Assembly: GCF_048773025.1 (NCBI RefSeq)
Contig: NC_133555.1
Coordinates: 58,785,206 to 58,849,205 of the forward strand
Reading direction: 5' to 3'
Length of the DNA: 64,000 bases
Origin: Camelus bactrianus
Taxonomy: Eukaryota; Chordata; Mammalia; Artiodactyla; Camelidae
This document shows positions 13,465 to 26,527 of this stretch, in pieces (position 1 is the first letter of the stretch; each line of letters begins with the position of its first letter). The notes under the pieces are model-generated. The model was given only the letters and a program-made list of their open reading frames with translations, searched no databases and was not told the origin of the DNA. The translations under genes and the position numbers were made by a program.

Positions 13465-14209
13465 GGGAACACAAAGTTTCTTTTCAGTTTCAAACTATAC
13501 TCCTTACATTTATATAGGGTTGTACAAGCTCAAACTCGGTTTTACAGTGAAAACTGCAAGAACTTCAAACCCAAACGAGGAAACAGTCTGAGAAACCAGA
13601 ATTAAAGTTTCCCGTGCAACCCGATCCTTTTGTTCTTGATGAACAATCGTCCCTCCACTTGCTCAGTTCTGAGAGAAAACTGTGTGTGAAAGCCGAACTT
13701 CACCTAGCTGTTTGGGAACACAAAGTTTCTTTTCAGTTGCAAACTACAATCTATACACATATATGGAGAGGTAAAAGCTCCAACTCGATTTACTGTGAAA
13801 ACTATAGGAACTTCAAACCGGCACTAGGAAACATATTCAGAAACCGGAGTAAAATCTTCTCCTGCAAATTGTTCCTTTGTGGTAGATTAACAAATGTCTC
13901 TCTACATGCTCATTTGTGAATGATAATTGTGTGTGAAAGCCATACTTCACATAGCTTGTTAGGAACCTAAATTTTCTTTTCAGTTGCAAAATACACTCCA
14001 TTCTTATAAATGGGGATGTGCAGTCTCCAACACGATTTTACAGTGAAAAATGCAAGAAATTGAAACCGACACTATGAAACAGACTGAGAATCCAGAGTAA
14101 GAGTTTCACCTGCAGCCCATTCCCTTTGTGGTAGATGAGCGAACATCTCTCCACATGCTGAGTTCTGAGAGAATAGTGTGTGTGAAATCATACCTTCACC
14201 TAACTTGTG
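13465..14209 (+). repeat. Trimer tandem duplication, left unit (745 bp)
   Basis: Three monomers beginning at GGGAACACAAAG and containing AAACTATACTCCTTAC, AGAAAACTGTGTGTGAAAGC with CTAGCTGTTTGGG, and CTCATTTGTGAATGATAATTG. The following 746 bp repeat the same three units in order. I counted about eleven single-base differences between the two units. Confidence 0.9.
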
Positions 14210-14955
14210 GGGAACACAAAGTTTCTTTTCAGTTTCAAACTATACTCCATACATTTATATAGGGTTGTACAAGCTCAAACTCGGTTTTACAGTGAAAACT
14301 GCAAGAACTTCAAACCCAAACGAGGAAACAGTCTGAGAAACCAGAATTAAAGTTTCCCATGCAACCCGATCCTTTTGTTCTAGATGAACAAGCGTCCCTC
14401 CACTTGCTCAGTTCTAAGAGAAAACTGTGTGTGAAAGCCGAACTTCACCTAGCTGTTTGGGAACACAAAGTTTCTTTTCAGTTGCAAACTACAATCTATA
14501 CATATATATGGAGACGTAAAAGCTCCAACTCGATTTACTGTGAAAACTATAGGAACTTCAATCCGGCACTAGGAAACATATTCAGAAACCGGAGTAAAAT
14601 CTTCTCCTGCAAATTGTTCCCTTTGTGCTAGATTAACAAATGTCTCTCTACATGCTCATTTCTGAATGATAATTGTGTGTGAAAGCCATACTTCACATAG
14701 CTTGTTAGGAACCTAAATTTTCTTTTCAGTTGCAAAATACACTCCATTCTTATAAATGGGGATGTGCAGTCTCCAACACGATTTTACAGTGAAAAATGCA
14801 AGAAATTGAAACCGACACTATGAAACAGACTGAGAATCCAGAGTAAGAGTTTCACCTGCAGCCCATTCCCTTTGTGGTAGATGAGCGAACATCTCTCCAC
14901 ATGCTTAGTTCTGAGAGATAAGTGTGTGTGAATTCATACCTTCACCTAACTTGTG
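14210..14955 (+). repeat. Trimer tandem duplication, right unit (746 bp)
   Basis: A second copy of the 13465-14209 trimer. One extra C in the GTTCCCTTTGTGC stretch near 14620 makes it one base longer than the left unit. The right junction is visible at about 14970, where the sequence reads AAAGTTACTTTTCAGTTGC instead of AAAGTTTCTTTTCAGTTTC and then leaves the trimer order. Confidence 0.9.
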
Positions 14956-15764
14956 GGGAACACAAAGTTACTTTTCAGTTGCAAAATATAATCCAAAAAT
15001 ATACATGAGAATTACTAGCTCCAACTCGGTTTTACAGTTGAAACTGCAGGAACTTCAAACCCAAACATGTAAACAGTGTGAGAAACCAGAATTAAAGTTT
15101 CCCATGCAACCCGTTGCTTTTGTGCTAGTTGAACGATCGTCTCTTCACTTGCTCAGTTCTGAGAAGAATCTTTGTTTGAAAGCCGTCCTTCACCTAGCTT
15201 GTTGGGAACACAAAGATTCTTTTCAGGTGCAAACTGCACTCCATTAATATATATTGGAAGGTACTAGCTCCAAATCCGTTTTACAGTGAATATTGCAGGA
15301 ACTTCAAACAGGCACTAGGAAACAGTTTGAGAAACCAGAGTAAAATTTTTTCTTGCAACCTGTTCCCTTTGAGCTAGAAGAAGGAACATCTCTCTACATC
15401 ACAGTTATGAGAGATAAGTGTGTGTGAAATCCGTCCTTCACCAATCATGTTCGGAAGACAAAGTTTCTTTTAAGTTGCAAACTGCTCTCCATACTTATAT
15501 ATTGGAAGGTACTAGCTGCAAATCCTTTTTACAGTGAATATTGCAGGAACTTCAAACCGGCACTAGGAAACAGGCTGAGAAATGACTGTGAAAGATTCTC
15601 CTGCAACTCCTTCCCTTTGTGCGAGTTGAACAAACTTCAATCCACATGCTCCGTTCTGAGAGATATTTGTGTGTGAAAGCCGTATTTAACTAGCTTCTTA
15701 GGAACACAAAGATTCTTTTCAGTTGCAAACTACACTCCATAAATATATATGGGGTGTTAGCTCC
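14956..15764 (+). repeat. Diverged monomers between the trimer duplication and the next segmental copy
   Basis: About three monomers without a close partner that I found. One resembles units near 24.6 and 60.4 kb (ATGCAACCCGTTGCTTTTG, TGCTCAGTTCTGAGAAG). Two carry the variant ATATATTGGAAGGTACTAG. Nothing other than satellite is seen. Confidence 0.7.
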
Positions 15765-17290
15765 AACTTGGTTTTCCAGTGAAAACTGCAGGAACTTCAA
15801 ACCGGCACTAGGAAAAAGGCTGAGCAACCAGAGTAAAATTTTCTCTTGCAACCAGTTCCCTTTGAGCTAGATGAAGGAACGTCTCTCCACATCTCAGTTC
15901 TGAGAGATAAGTGTGTGTGAAAGCCGTCCTTCAAATAGCTTGTTAGGAACACAAAGATTCTTTTCAGTTGTAAATTACACTCCATACATACATTTGTGGT
16001 GGCACAACCTACAACAAGTTTGAAGAGTGAAAAATGTAGGAACTTCAAACCGAACCTAGGAAATTGACTGAGAATTCAGAGTAAAGATTTTGCCTAAAGC
16101 CCGTTCATTTTGTGCTAGATGAACTAACGTCTCTAAACATGCTCATTTCTGGGAGATATTTGTGATTTAAAGCCGTCCTTCAACTAGCTATCTGGGAACA
16201 CAAAGTTTGTTTTCAGTTTCAAACTTCAATGAATACATATATATTGGGAGGTACAAGCTCAAACACGGTGTTACAGTGAAAATTGAAAGAACATCCAACC
16301 GGCACTTGGAAACAGGCTGAGAAAGCAGAGTAAAGTTTCTCCTGCAACACATTCATTTTGAGCGAGATGAACAAACTTCTCTCCACATGCTCAGTTGTGA
16401 GGAAAAAGTGTGTGTGAAAGCCGTTCTTCACCTAGCATGTTGGGAACACAAAGTTCCTTTTCAGTTTAAAACTACACTCCATATATTTATATGGGGAGGT
16501 ACAAGCTGAAACTCGGTTTTACAGTGGAAACTGCAGGAATTTCAAACCCAAACGAGGAAACAGTCTGAGAAACCAGAATTATAGATTCCAATGCAACCTG
16601 TTCCATTTGTGCTAGATGAACGAACGTCTCTCCACTTGCTTAGTTCTGAGAGATAAGTGTGTGTGAAAACCTTCTTACAAGTAGCTTGTTTGGAACCCAA
16701 AGATTCTTTTCAGTTGCAAACTACAATCTATACACATATATGGAGAGGTAAAAGCTCCAACTCGATTTTACTGTGAAAACTATAGGAACTTCAAACCAGC
16801 TCTAGGAAACATACTGAGAAACAGGAGTAAACGTTTCCCCTGCAAATTGTTCCCTTTTTGCTAGATTAACATATGTCTCTCTACATGCTCATTTCTGAAT
16901 GATAATTGTGTGTGAAAGCCATACTTCACATAGCTTGTTAGGATCCCAGAGTTTCTTTTCAGTTGCCAAATACACTCCATTTTTTATATGGGGATGTACA
17001 AGCTCCAACACGATTTTACGGTTAAAACACCATGAACGTGAAACCGACACTAGGAAACAGTCTGAGAATCTAGAGTAAAAGTTTCTCCTGCAGCCCATTC
17101 CCTTTTTGCTAGATGAATGAACATCTCTCCACCTCTCAGTTATTAGAGATAAGTGTGTGTGAAAGCCGTCCTTCAAATAGTTTGTTAGGAACACAAATTT
17201 TCTATTCATTTGGAAACTACATCCATACATATGTATGGGGAGGTATAAGCTAGGACACGGTTGTACAGTGAAAACTGCAGGAACTTCAAA
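15765..17290 (+). repeat. Segmental copy of the 21.96-23.48 kb block (~6 monomers)
   Basis: The stretch matches 21956-23481 at an offset of 6191 bp (25 monomers) and 62294-63830 at about 46530 bp. Shared marks are GGAAAAAGGCTGAGCAACC, CATACATACATTTGTG, TGAATACATATATATTGGG, CCCAAACGAGGAAACAGTC and the unusual AACACCATGAACGTGAAACC (17025). Similarity ends near 17290, where this copy reads GACTCAGAAACGAGAG and the other two read GACTGAAAATCCTGAG. Confidence 0.85.
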
Positions 17291-18607
17291 CCAGCACTAG
17301 GAAACAGACTCAGAAACGAGAGTAATATCTTCTCCTGCAGTCCATTCCAACTGTGCTATATGAACAAAGTCTCTCCACATGTTCATTTCTGAGAAATATA
17401 TGCGTGTGAAAGCCGTCTTACACGTAGCTTTTTTGGAACACAAAGTTTCTTTTCAGTTGCAATCTACACTCCATACATATATGGGAGGTTCAAGCTCCAA
17501 CTCGGTTTTCCTGTGAGAACTGCAGGAATTTCAAACTGGCACTAGGAAACAGTTTGAGAAACCAGAGTAAAATTTTCTCTTGCAACCCGTTCCCTTTGAG
17601 CTAGATGAAGGAACATCTCTCTACATCACAGTTCTGAGATATAAGTTTGTGTGAAATCCGACCTTCACGAATCATGTTTGGAACACAGTGTTTCTTTTCA
17701 GTTGCAAACTACACTCTAGACTTATATATGGGGAGGTAATACCTCCAACTCGGTTTTACTGTGAAAACTACATGTACTTCAAACCGGCACTTGGAAACAG
17801 ACTGAGAAACGGGAGTAAAATCTCTTCTGCAGCCATTCTCATGGTGCTAGATGAACAAAAGTCCCTCCACAAGCTCAGATCTGAGAGATAATTGTGTGTG
17901 AAAGCCATAAATTACCTACCTTGTTCAGAACACAAAGTTTCTTTTCAGTTGCAAACTACAATCCATGCATATTTTTAGGAAGGTACTAACTCCAACAAGA
18001 TTTTACACTGAAAATTGCAGGAATTTTCATCCGGCATTAGGAAACATGCTTAGAAATGACTGTAAACTTTTCCCCTGCATCTGGTTTCCTTTGTGTGAGT
18101 TGAACGAACTTCACTCCACATGATTCGTTCTGAGAGATAAGTGTGTGTGAAAGCCGTCCTTCACCTAGCTTGTTGGGAACACAAAGTTTCTTTTCAGTTG
18201 CAAACTACACTCTAGAGATATATATGGGGATGTAATACCTCCAAGTCTGTTTTACTGTGAAAACCACAGAAACTTCAACCCGGCACTTGGAAACAGACTG
18301 AGAAAAGGGAGTAATAGCTTTTTCTGCATTCCTTTCTCATTGTTCTAGATGAACAAACGTCTCTCCACATGCTCAGTCAGAGAGATAATTGTGTGTGAAA
18401 GCCGTCCTTCACCTAGCTTGTTCAGAACACAAAGTTCTTTTCAGTTGCAAACAGCAATCCATACATATATATATGAATGTACTTACTCCAACTCCGTTTT
18501 ACCAAGAATATTGCAGGAACCTCCATCCGGCACTAGTAAACAGGCTGAGAAACGACTGTAAAAGTTTCTCCTGCAACTCGTTCCCTCTGTGCAAGGTGAA
18601 CGAACGT
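17291..18607 (+). repeat. Diverged satellite monomers
   Basis: About five monomers of the general type. Recurrent variants are CACTCTAGACTTATATATGG and GTAATACCTCCAACTCGG, which also mark units at 26.1, 27.1, 38.3, 42.75 and 43.97 kb. I found no long partner segment within the window and no non-satellite sequence. Confidence 0.7.
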
Positions 18608-19103
18608 CACTCCACCTGCTCAGTCCTGAGAGATAAGTGTTGTGAAAGCCGTCCTTCAAATAGCTTGTTGGGAAAACATAGTTACTTTTCAGTTGCAATC
18701 TACACTCCATACATTTATAGGGAGGTGATAGCTCCAACTTGGTTTTCCATGAAAAATGCAGGAAATTCAAACCGGCACTAGGAACCAGGCAGAGAAACCA
18801 GAGAAATATTTTCTCCTGCAAACCATTCCCTTTGTGTTAGATGAACGAACGTCTCTCCACATCTCAGTTCTGAGAGATAATTGTGTGAAAGCCGTCCTTC
18901 ACCTAGCTTGTTGGGAACTCATTGTTTCTTTTAATTTGCAAACTACAATCCATGCATTTATATTTGGAGGTACAAGCTCCAACTCTTTTTAAAGTGAAAA
19001 TTACAGGAACATCCACCCGGCACTAGGAAACAGGCAGAGAAAGCAGAGTAAAAATTTATCCTGCAACCCGTTCACTTTGTGCTAGATGAATGAAAGTCTC
19101 CCC
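18608..19103 (+). repeat. Two monomers matching the start of the 5' HOR unit (8689-9190)
   Basis: TGCTCAGTCCTGAGAG, AACATAGTTACTTTTCAG, ACATTTATAGGGAGGTGATAG, GGCACTAGGAACCAGGCAGAG and ATATTTGGAGGTACAAGC follow in the same order as at the start of each 5' HOR copy. Differences are more frequent than among copies a-c. With the following 19368-22045 block this makes 18.6-22.0 kb a paralogue of 8.69-12.88 kb. Confidence 0.82.
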
Positions 19104-19367
19104 ACATGCTAATTTCTGAGAGATATGTGTGTGTGAAAGTCGTCCTTTCACTAGATTGTTGGGAAAACATAGTTCCTTTTCAGTGAAAACTACAATCCAT
19201 ACATATATATGGCCAGGTACTAGTTCCAACTCGGATTTACTGTGAAAACTGCAGGAACTTCAAACAGGCACTATGAAACAGACTGAGGAACGAGAGTAAA
19301 ATCTGCTCCTGCAGCCCATTCCCATTGAGCTAGATGAAAAAACGTCTCTCCACATGCTCAGCTCTGA
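19104..19367 (+). repeat. Single linking monomer between two R1-like segments
   Basis: One satellite unit with GCCAGGTACTAGTTCCAACTC. In the 8.69-12.88 kb counterpart four monomers lie between the two matching parts, so about three whole units are absent here (offset falls from 9919 to 9164 bp). Confidence 0.7.
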
Positions 19368-22045
19368 GACATAAGTGTGTGTGAAAGCCGTCTTACACAT
19401 AGCTAGTTTGGAACACAAGGTTTCCTTACAGTTGCAATCTACAATCCATACATTTATAGGGAGGTACTATCTGCAACATGGTTTTCCAATGAAAACTGCA
19501 GGAACTTCAAAACGGCACAAGGAAACAGACTGAGAATCCAGAGTAAAACTTGCTCCTGCAGCCTGTTCCCTTTCCGCTAGTTGAACGAACGTCTCTCCAC
19601 GTGCTCAGGTCTGAGAGATAATTGTGTGTGAAAGCCGTCCTTCACCTAGCTTGTTTGGAACTCAAAGTTTCTTTTCAATGGCAAACAAACCTCCTTATAT
19701 GTATATGTGGCTGTACTAGCTGCAACTCGATTTTATAGTGAATTTTGCAGGAACTCAAACCGGCACTATGAAACTGTCTGGGAAATCAGAGTAAAAATTT
19801 CTCCTACAGCCCATTCCATTTGTGCTAGACGAACGAACGTCTCTCCACATGATCAGTTCTGAGAAATACGTGTGTAAGAAAGCCGTCATTCACCTAGCTT
19901 GTTGGAAACACAAAGTTCCTTTACAGTTGCAGACAACAGCCCCTATATTTATATTTGTATGTAATAGCTCCAACTCGGTTTAATAGTGAAAACTGCAGGA
20001 AATACAACCCGGCATTTAGAAAAATGCTGAGAAATGACTATAAAAAGCTCCCCTGCAACACGTTCCCCTTGTGCTAGTTGAACGAACGTCACTCCACACC
20101 CTCCGTTCTGAGAGATAAGTGTGTGTGAAAGCCGTCCTTTATATACCTTGTTAGGAACACAAAGTTCCTTTTCAGTTGTAAACAACACTCCATACATATA
20201 TATGGGGTGGTACAAGTTAGAACACGGTTGTACATTGAAAACTGCAGGAACTTGAAACCAAAATTAGGATACAGATTGAGAAACCAGAGTAAAAGTTTCT
20301 CCTGCAGCCCGTTCCCTTGTGCTAGATGGATGAAAGTCTCTAAACATGCTCATTTCTGAGAGATATTTTTGAGTGAAAGCCGTCCTTCATCTAGCTTTTT
20401 GGGAACACAAAGTTTCTTTTAAGATGCAAACATCACTACATACATATATATAAGGAAGTACAAGCTCAAACTAGGTGTTACAGTGAAAATTGCAAGAACA
20501 TCCAACTGGCACTAGGAAATAGGCTGAGAAAGCAGAGTATATTTCTCTTGCAAACCATTCATTTTGTGCTAAATGAACGAACGTCTCTCCACATGTTCCG
20601 TTCTGAGAGATAGTTGTGTGTGAATGTCGTACTTCACCTAGCTTGTGCAACACACAAAGTTTCTTTTGAGTTGCAAACTACAATCCATACATATATATTG
20701 GGAGGTACTAGCTCCAACTCTGTTTTACAGTAAAAATTGCAGGAACTTCCATCTGGCACTAGGAAACAGGCTGAGAAAGCAGAGTAAAAGTTTCTCCTGC
20801 AACCCGTTCAATTTGAGCTAGATGAACGAACGTCTCTTCACATGCTCAGTACTGAGAGATAATTTAGTGTGAAAGCCGTCCTTCACCTAGCTTGTTGGGA
20901 ACTCAAAGTTACTTTCCAGTTGCAATCTACAGTCCACACATTTTTATTTGTATGTACAGGCTCCAAATCTGTTTAACAGTGAAAACTGCAGGAACTTCAA
21001 TCAGGCACTTAGAAATATCCTGAGAAATGAATGTAATAGTTTCTCCAGCAAATCGTTCCATTGGTGCTTGTTGAAGGAACGTCAGTCCAAATGCTCCATT
21101 CTGAGAGATAAGTGTGTGTGAATGCCGTCCTTCACCTAGCTTGTTGGGAACACATATTTCCTTTACAGTTGCAATTTACACTCCACAAATTTGTGGGGAG
21201 GAAATAGCTCCAACTCGGTTTACCAGTGAAAACTGAAGGAAATTCAAACCGGCACTAGGAAACATGCTGAGAAAACAGAGAAAAATTTTGTGCTGCAACC
21301 CGTTCCCTTTGTGCTAGATGAATGAATGTCTCTCCATATGCTCTGTTCTGAGAGAAAATTGTGTGTGAATGACGTCCTTCACTTAGCATCTTGGGGACAC
21401 AAAACTTCTTTTCATTTGCATACTACACTCCATACATATATATAGGGAGGTACTAGTTCCAACTCGGTTTTACAGTGAAACTTCAGGAATTTCAAAGCAG
21501 AACAAGGAAACAGACTTAGAAACCAGATTAAAACTTTCTCCGGCAAACCGCTCCCTTTGTGCTAGAAGAACGAAAGTCATTCTACGTGCTCCGTTCTGAG
21601 AGAAAAGAGTATGTGAAAGCCATCCTTCACCTAGATTGTTGTGAACAGAAAAATTCTTTTCAGCTGCAAACTACACTCCGTACATATACATGGGGTGGTA
21701 CTAGTTCCTACTCGGTTTTCCATTGAAAGCTGCCGGAACTTCTAAACGGCACTAGGAAACAGACTGAGGAACGAGAGTAAAGGTTTCTCCTGCAGACTTT
21801 TCCCTTTGTGCTAGATGAAAAAACGTTTCTCCACATGCTCAGTTCTGAGAAATATATGTGTGTGAAAGCCGTCTTACACGTAGATAGTTTGGAACACAAA
21901 GTTTCTTTCCAGTTGCAGTCTAAACTCGATACATATATGGGTAGGTACTAGCTCCAACTTGGTTTTCCAGTGAAAACTGCAGGAAGTTCAAACCGGCACT
22001 AGGAAAAAGGCTGAGCAACCAGAGTAAAATTTTCTCTTGCAACCA
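19368..22045 (+). repeat. Segmental copy 2 of the 10.2-12.9 kb block
   Basis: Collinear with 10204-12880 at offset 9164-9165 bp for about 11 monomers. Agreement is best from about 19805 onward. No monomer gain or loss is seen against 10.2-12.9 kb over this span. After about 22.0 kb similarity to 12.88 kb onward loosens, and the sequence instead continues in register with 15.8 kb and with 62.3 kb. Confidence 0.88.
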
Positions 22046-23481
22046 GTTCCCTTTGAGCTAGATGAAGGAACGTCTCTCCACATCTCATTTCTGAGAGATA
22101 AGTGTGTGTGAAAGCCTTCCTTCAAATAGCTTGTTAGGAACACAAAGATTATTTTCTGTTGTAAATTACACTCCATACATACATTTGTGTTGGTACAAGC
22201 TAGAACACGTTTGAAGAGTGAAAAATATAGGAACTTCAAACTGAACCTAGGAAATAGACTGAGAATTCAGAGTAAAGGTTTTGCCTAAAGCCCGTTCATT
22301 TTGTGCTAGATGAACTAACGTCTCTAAACATGCTCATTTCTGGGAGATATTTGTGAGATAAAGCCGTCCTTCAACTAGCTATCTGGGAACACAAAGTTTG
22401 TTTTCAGTTTCAAACTTCAATGAATACATATATATTGGGAGGTACAAGCTCAAACACGGTGTTACAGTGAAAATTGAAGAACATCCACCCGGCACTTGGA
22501 AACAGGCTGAGAAAGCAGAGTAAAGTTTCTCCTGCAACACGTTCATTTTGAGCTAGATGAACAAATGTCTCTCCACATGCTCAGTTGTGAGGGATAAGTG
22601 TTTGTGACAGCCATTCTTCACCTAGCATGTTGGGAACACATAGTTCCTTTTCAGTTTATAACTACACTCCATATATTTATATGGGGAGGTACAAGCTCAA
22701 ACTCGGTTTTACAGTGGAAACTGCAGGAATTTCAAACCCAAACGAGGAAACAGTCTGAGAATCCAGAATTATAGATTCCAATGCAACCCGTTCCATTTGT
22801 GCTAGATGAACGAATGTCTCTCCACTTGCTCAGTTCTGAGAGTTATGTGTGTGTGAAAATCTTCTTACAAGTAGCTTGTTTGGAACCCAAAGAATCTTTT
22901 CAGTTGCAAACTGCAATCTATACACATATATGGAGAGGTAAAAGCTCCAACTCGGTTTTACTGTGAAATCTATAGGAACTTCAAGCCAGCACTAGGAAAC
23001 ATACTGAGAAACCGGAGTAAAAGCTCCTCTGCAAATTGTTCCCTTTGTGCTAGATTAACATATGTCTCTCTACATGCTCATTTCAGAATGATAATTGTGT
23101 GTGAAAGCCATACTTCACATAGCTTGTTAGGATCCCAAAGTTTCTTTTCAGTTGCCAAATACACTCCATTCTTTTATATGGTGATGTATACATTCCAACA
23201 CGATTTTACAGTTAAAACACCATGAACGTGAAACCGACACTAGGAAACAGTCTGAGAATCTAGAGTAAAAGTTTCTCCTGCAGCCCATTCCCTCTGTGCT
23301 TGATGAATGAACGTCTCTCCAAATCTCAGTTCTTAAAGATAAGTGTGTGTGAAAGCCATCCTTCAAATAGTTTGTAAGGAACACAAATTTTCTATTCAAT
23401 TGGAAACTACAATCCATACATATGTATGGGGAGGTATAAGCTAGGACACGTTTGTACAGTGAAAACTGCAGGAACTTCAAA
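21956..23481 (+). repeat. Segmental block shared with 15.8-17.3 and 62.3-63.8 kb
   Basis: This is the middle member of a three-copy family of about six monomers. It overlaps the end of the 19.4-22.0 kb block by part of one monomer. It matches 62294-63830 more extensively than 15765-17290, since similarity to the 62-64 kb copy continues through about 23.68 kb and runs off the end of the window. Confidence 0.85.
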
Positions 23482-24535
23482 CCGACACAAGGAAACAGAC
23501 TGAAAATCCTGAGTAAAAGTTTCTCATGCAGCCCATTCCCTTTGTGCTAGATGAACTAACGTCTCTAAACATGCTTATTTCTGGGAGATATTTGTGAGTG
23601 AAGCCGTACTTCACCTAGCGTTTAGGGAACACAAAGATTCTTTACACTTGCAAACTTCACTACATACATATATATTGGTAGTTACAAGCTCATACTCGTT
23701 GTTACTGTGAAAGATGCAAGAATATGCACCTGCACTAGGAAACAGGCTGAGAAAGCAGAGTATAATTTTTCCAGCAACCCGTTCTTTTTGGGCTAGATGA
23801 ACGAACGTCTCTCCCCATGCTCAGATCTGAGGGTAATATGTGTGTGAAAGCCGTCCTTCACTAGCATGATGGGAAGACCAAGTTCCTTTTTAGTTTCAAA
23901 CTACACTCCTTATATTTATATGGGGAGGAACTTGCTCCAACTCGGTTTAACACTGTGAACTGCAGGAACGTCAAACATGCACTTAGAAACAGGCTGAGAA
24001 ACGACTGCAAAAGTTTTTCCTGAAAAACTTTCCCACTGTGCTAGATGAACAAACGTCTCTCCACATGCTCAGTTCAGAGAGATAATTGTGTGTGAAAGCC
24101 GTACTTTATCTTTCTTGTTCGGAACACAAAGTTTCTTTTCAGTTGCAAACTAAACAACATGCATATTTATAGGAAGGTTATAGCTCCAAATCGGTTTTAC
24201 AGTGAAATTGCAGGAACTTCTATCCTGCACTAGGAAACAGGCTGAGAAATGACTGTAAAGATTTCTCCTGCAAATCGTTCCCTTTGTGCGAGTTGAATGA
24301 ACGTCACTCCACATGATCCGTTCTGAGAGATATGTGTGTGTGAAAGCTGACCTTCATATAGCTTGTTGAGTACACAAAAATTATTTTCAGTTGCAAACTA
24401 CACTCCATACATATATGGGGAGCTACAAGCTCCAACTCGATTTTCCAGTGAAAACTGTAGGAATTCTAACCAGCACTAGGAAACAGGGTGAGAAACCATA
24501 GTAAAATTTTCTCCTGCACACGTTTCCATTTGTGC
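23482..24535 (+). repeat. Diverged monomers on the left flank of the 15-mer HOR domain
   Basis: About four units. The first continues the match to 63.83-63.99 kb (TTTAGGGAACACAAAG, TTACACTTGCAA). Later ones carry TTTAGTTTCAAACTACACTCC and TGCATATTTATAGGAAGG. Only satellite sequence is present. Confidence 0.7.
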
Positions 24536-25225
24536 TAGATGAACGAACGTCTCTCCAGATGGTTATTTCTGAGAGATATGTGTGTGTGAAATCGTCCTTC
24601 ACCAAGCTTGTTGGGAACACAATGTTACTTTTCAGTTGCAAACTACACTCCAAAATTATATATGATAATTAGTAGCACCAACTCGGTTTTACAGTGGAAA
24701 CTGCAGGAACTTCAAACCCGAACAAGGAAACAGTCTGTGAAACCAGAATTAATGTTTCCCATGCAACCCGTTACTTTTGTGCTAGATAAACTAACGTCTC
24801 TAAACATGCTCAATTCTGGGAGTTATTTGTGAGTGAAAGCCGTCCTTCACCTAGCTTTATGGGAAAACAAAGTTTCTTTACATTTGCCAACTTCACTACA
24901 TACATATATTTTGGTAGTTACAAGCTCAAACTCGTTACAATGAATATTTCAAGAATATGCACCTGCACTAGGAAACAGGCTGAGAAAGCAGAGTATACAT
25001 TCTCCAGCAACTCGTTCAATTTGGGCTAGATGAACGAACGTCTCTCCACTTGCTCAGATCTGAGATATACGTGTGTGTGAAATCCGCCTTACACGTAGCT
25101 TGTTTGGAACCCAAAGATTCTTTTCAGTAGCCAACTACAATCTATACATATATATGGAGAGGTAAAAGCTCCAACACGATTTTACTGTGAAAACTATAGG
25201 AACTTCAAACCGGCACTAGGAAACA
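24536..25225 (+). repeat. 690-bp flank segment, left copy
   Basis: Nearly the same sequence lies at 40394-41086 (offset 15858, then 15861 after a 3-bp indel). Comparing the two I saw only two or three substitutions, plus TCGTTACAATG here against TCGTTGTTACAGTG there near 24940. Distinctive marks are CTCCAGATGGTTATTTCTG, ATATATGATAATTAGTAGC and CATATATTTTGGTAG. The two copies sit at the outer edges of the 15-mer HOR domain. Confidence 0.9.
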
Positions 25226-26527
25226 TACTCAGAAACTGGAATAAATCTTCTCCTGCAAATTGTTCCTTTGTGCTTGATTAACAAATGTCTCTCTACATGC
25301 TCATTTCTGAATGATAAGTGTGTGTGAAAGCCATACTTCACATAGCTTGTTAGGAACCCAAAGTTTATTTTCAGTTGCAAAATACACTCCATTCTAATAT
25401 ATGGGGATGTACACGCTCCAAAACTATTTTACAGATAAAACAGCATGAACGTGAAACCGACACTAGGAAACAGACTGAGAATCCAGAGTAAAAGGTTCTC
25501 CTGCAGCCAATTGCCTTTGTGGTAGATGAAGAAACGTCTCTCCACAGGCTCAGTTGTGAGGGATATGTGTGTGTGAAATTTGTCCTCCACGTAGCATGTT
25601 GGGAAAACAAAGTTCCTTTTAAGTTTCAAAATACTCTCCATAAATTTATATGGGGAGGTACAAGCTCAAACTCGGTTTTACAGTGGAAACTGCTGGAACA
25701 TCAAACCCGAAGTAGGAAACAATCTGAGAAACCAGAATTTAGGTTTCCCATGCCACCCGTTGCTTTTCTGCTAGATGAACGAACTTCTCACCACTTGCTC
25801 AGTTCTGAGAGAAATCTTTGTTTGAAAGCTGCCTTTCATCTAGCTTGTTGGGAACACAAAGTTTCTTTTCAGTTGCAAACTACACTCTAGACTTATGTAT
25901 GGGGAGGTAATACTTCCAACTCTGTTTTACTGTGAAACTACTGGAACTTCATACAGGCACTTGGAAACAGACTGAAAAATGGGAGTAAAATCTTCTTCTG
26001 CAACCATTCTCATTGTGCTAGATGAACAAACGTCTCTCAAAATGCTCAGTTCTGAGAGATAATTGTGTGTGAAAGACGTCCTTCACCTAGCTTATTGAGA
26101 ACACAAAGATTCTTTTCAGTTGCAAACTACACTCTAGTCATATATAAGGGGATGTAATAACTCCAACTCGATTTTACTGTGAAAACTATAAGAACATCAA
26201 CACGGCACTTGGAAAAGACTGAGAAATGGGTGAAATAGCTTTTTCTGCAGCCCTTTCTCTTTGTGCTAGATGAACAAAAGTCTCTCCACATGCTATGTTC
26301 TGAGAGATAATTGTGTGTGAAAGCCGTATTTCACCTAACTTGTTCACAATACAAAGTTTGTTTTCAGTTGCAAACTGCACTCCATACATATATACTGGAA
26401 GGTACTAGGTCCAACTCGCTTTTATAGTGGAAACTGCAGGAACTTCAAACCGAAACAAGGAAACATTCTGATAAACCACAATTAAATTTTCCCTTGCAGC
26501 CCCTTCCTTTGTGCTGGATAAACTAAC
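25226..26527 (+). repeat. Partial, diverged left copy of the 15-mer HOR
   Basis: The stretch aligns to 28944-30245 with offset 3718-3719. Differences include GGATATGTGTG against GGATAAGTGTG, TATATGGGGAGG against TATATGGGCAGG, one extra C in CCCCTTCCTTTG near 26505, and C against A at 26527. Immediately after this base no further difference to the next copy was found, so the edge of homogenisation is sharp. Confidence 0.85.

Noticed and set aside
25519-25890. Open frames of 60-130 codons on both strands throughout the window, including a 123-codon frame here and repeated 121-codon frames at 26561, 30279, 33997 and 37715
   Set aside because: They are translations of the satellite. The same peptide strings recur from all parts of the array and from both strands. 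The unit length is 2 modulo 3, so frame phase changes at every monomer. Stops recur at fixed places (GATAA and CAGTGA), and similar lengths occur in unrelated frames. Copies in the HOR are identical because the DNA is identical, not because of coding constraint.
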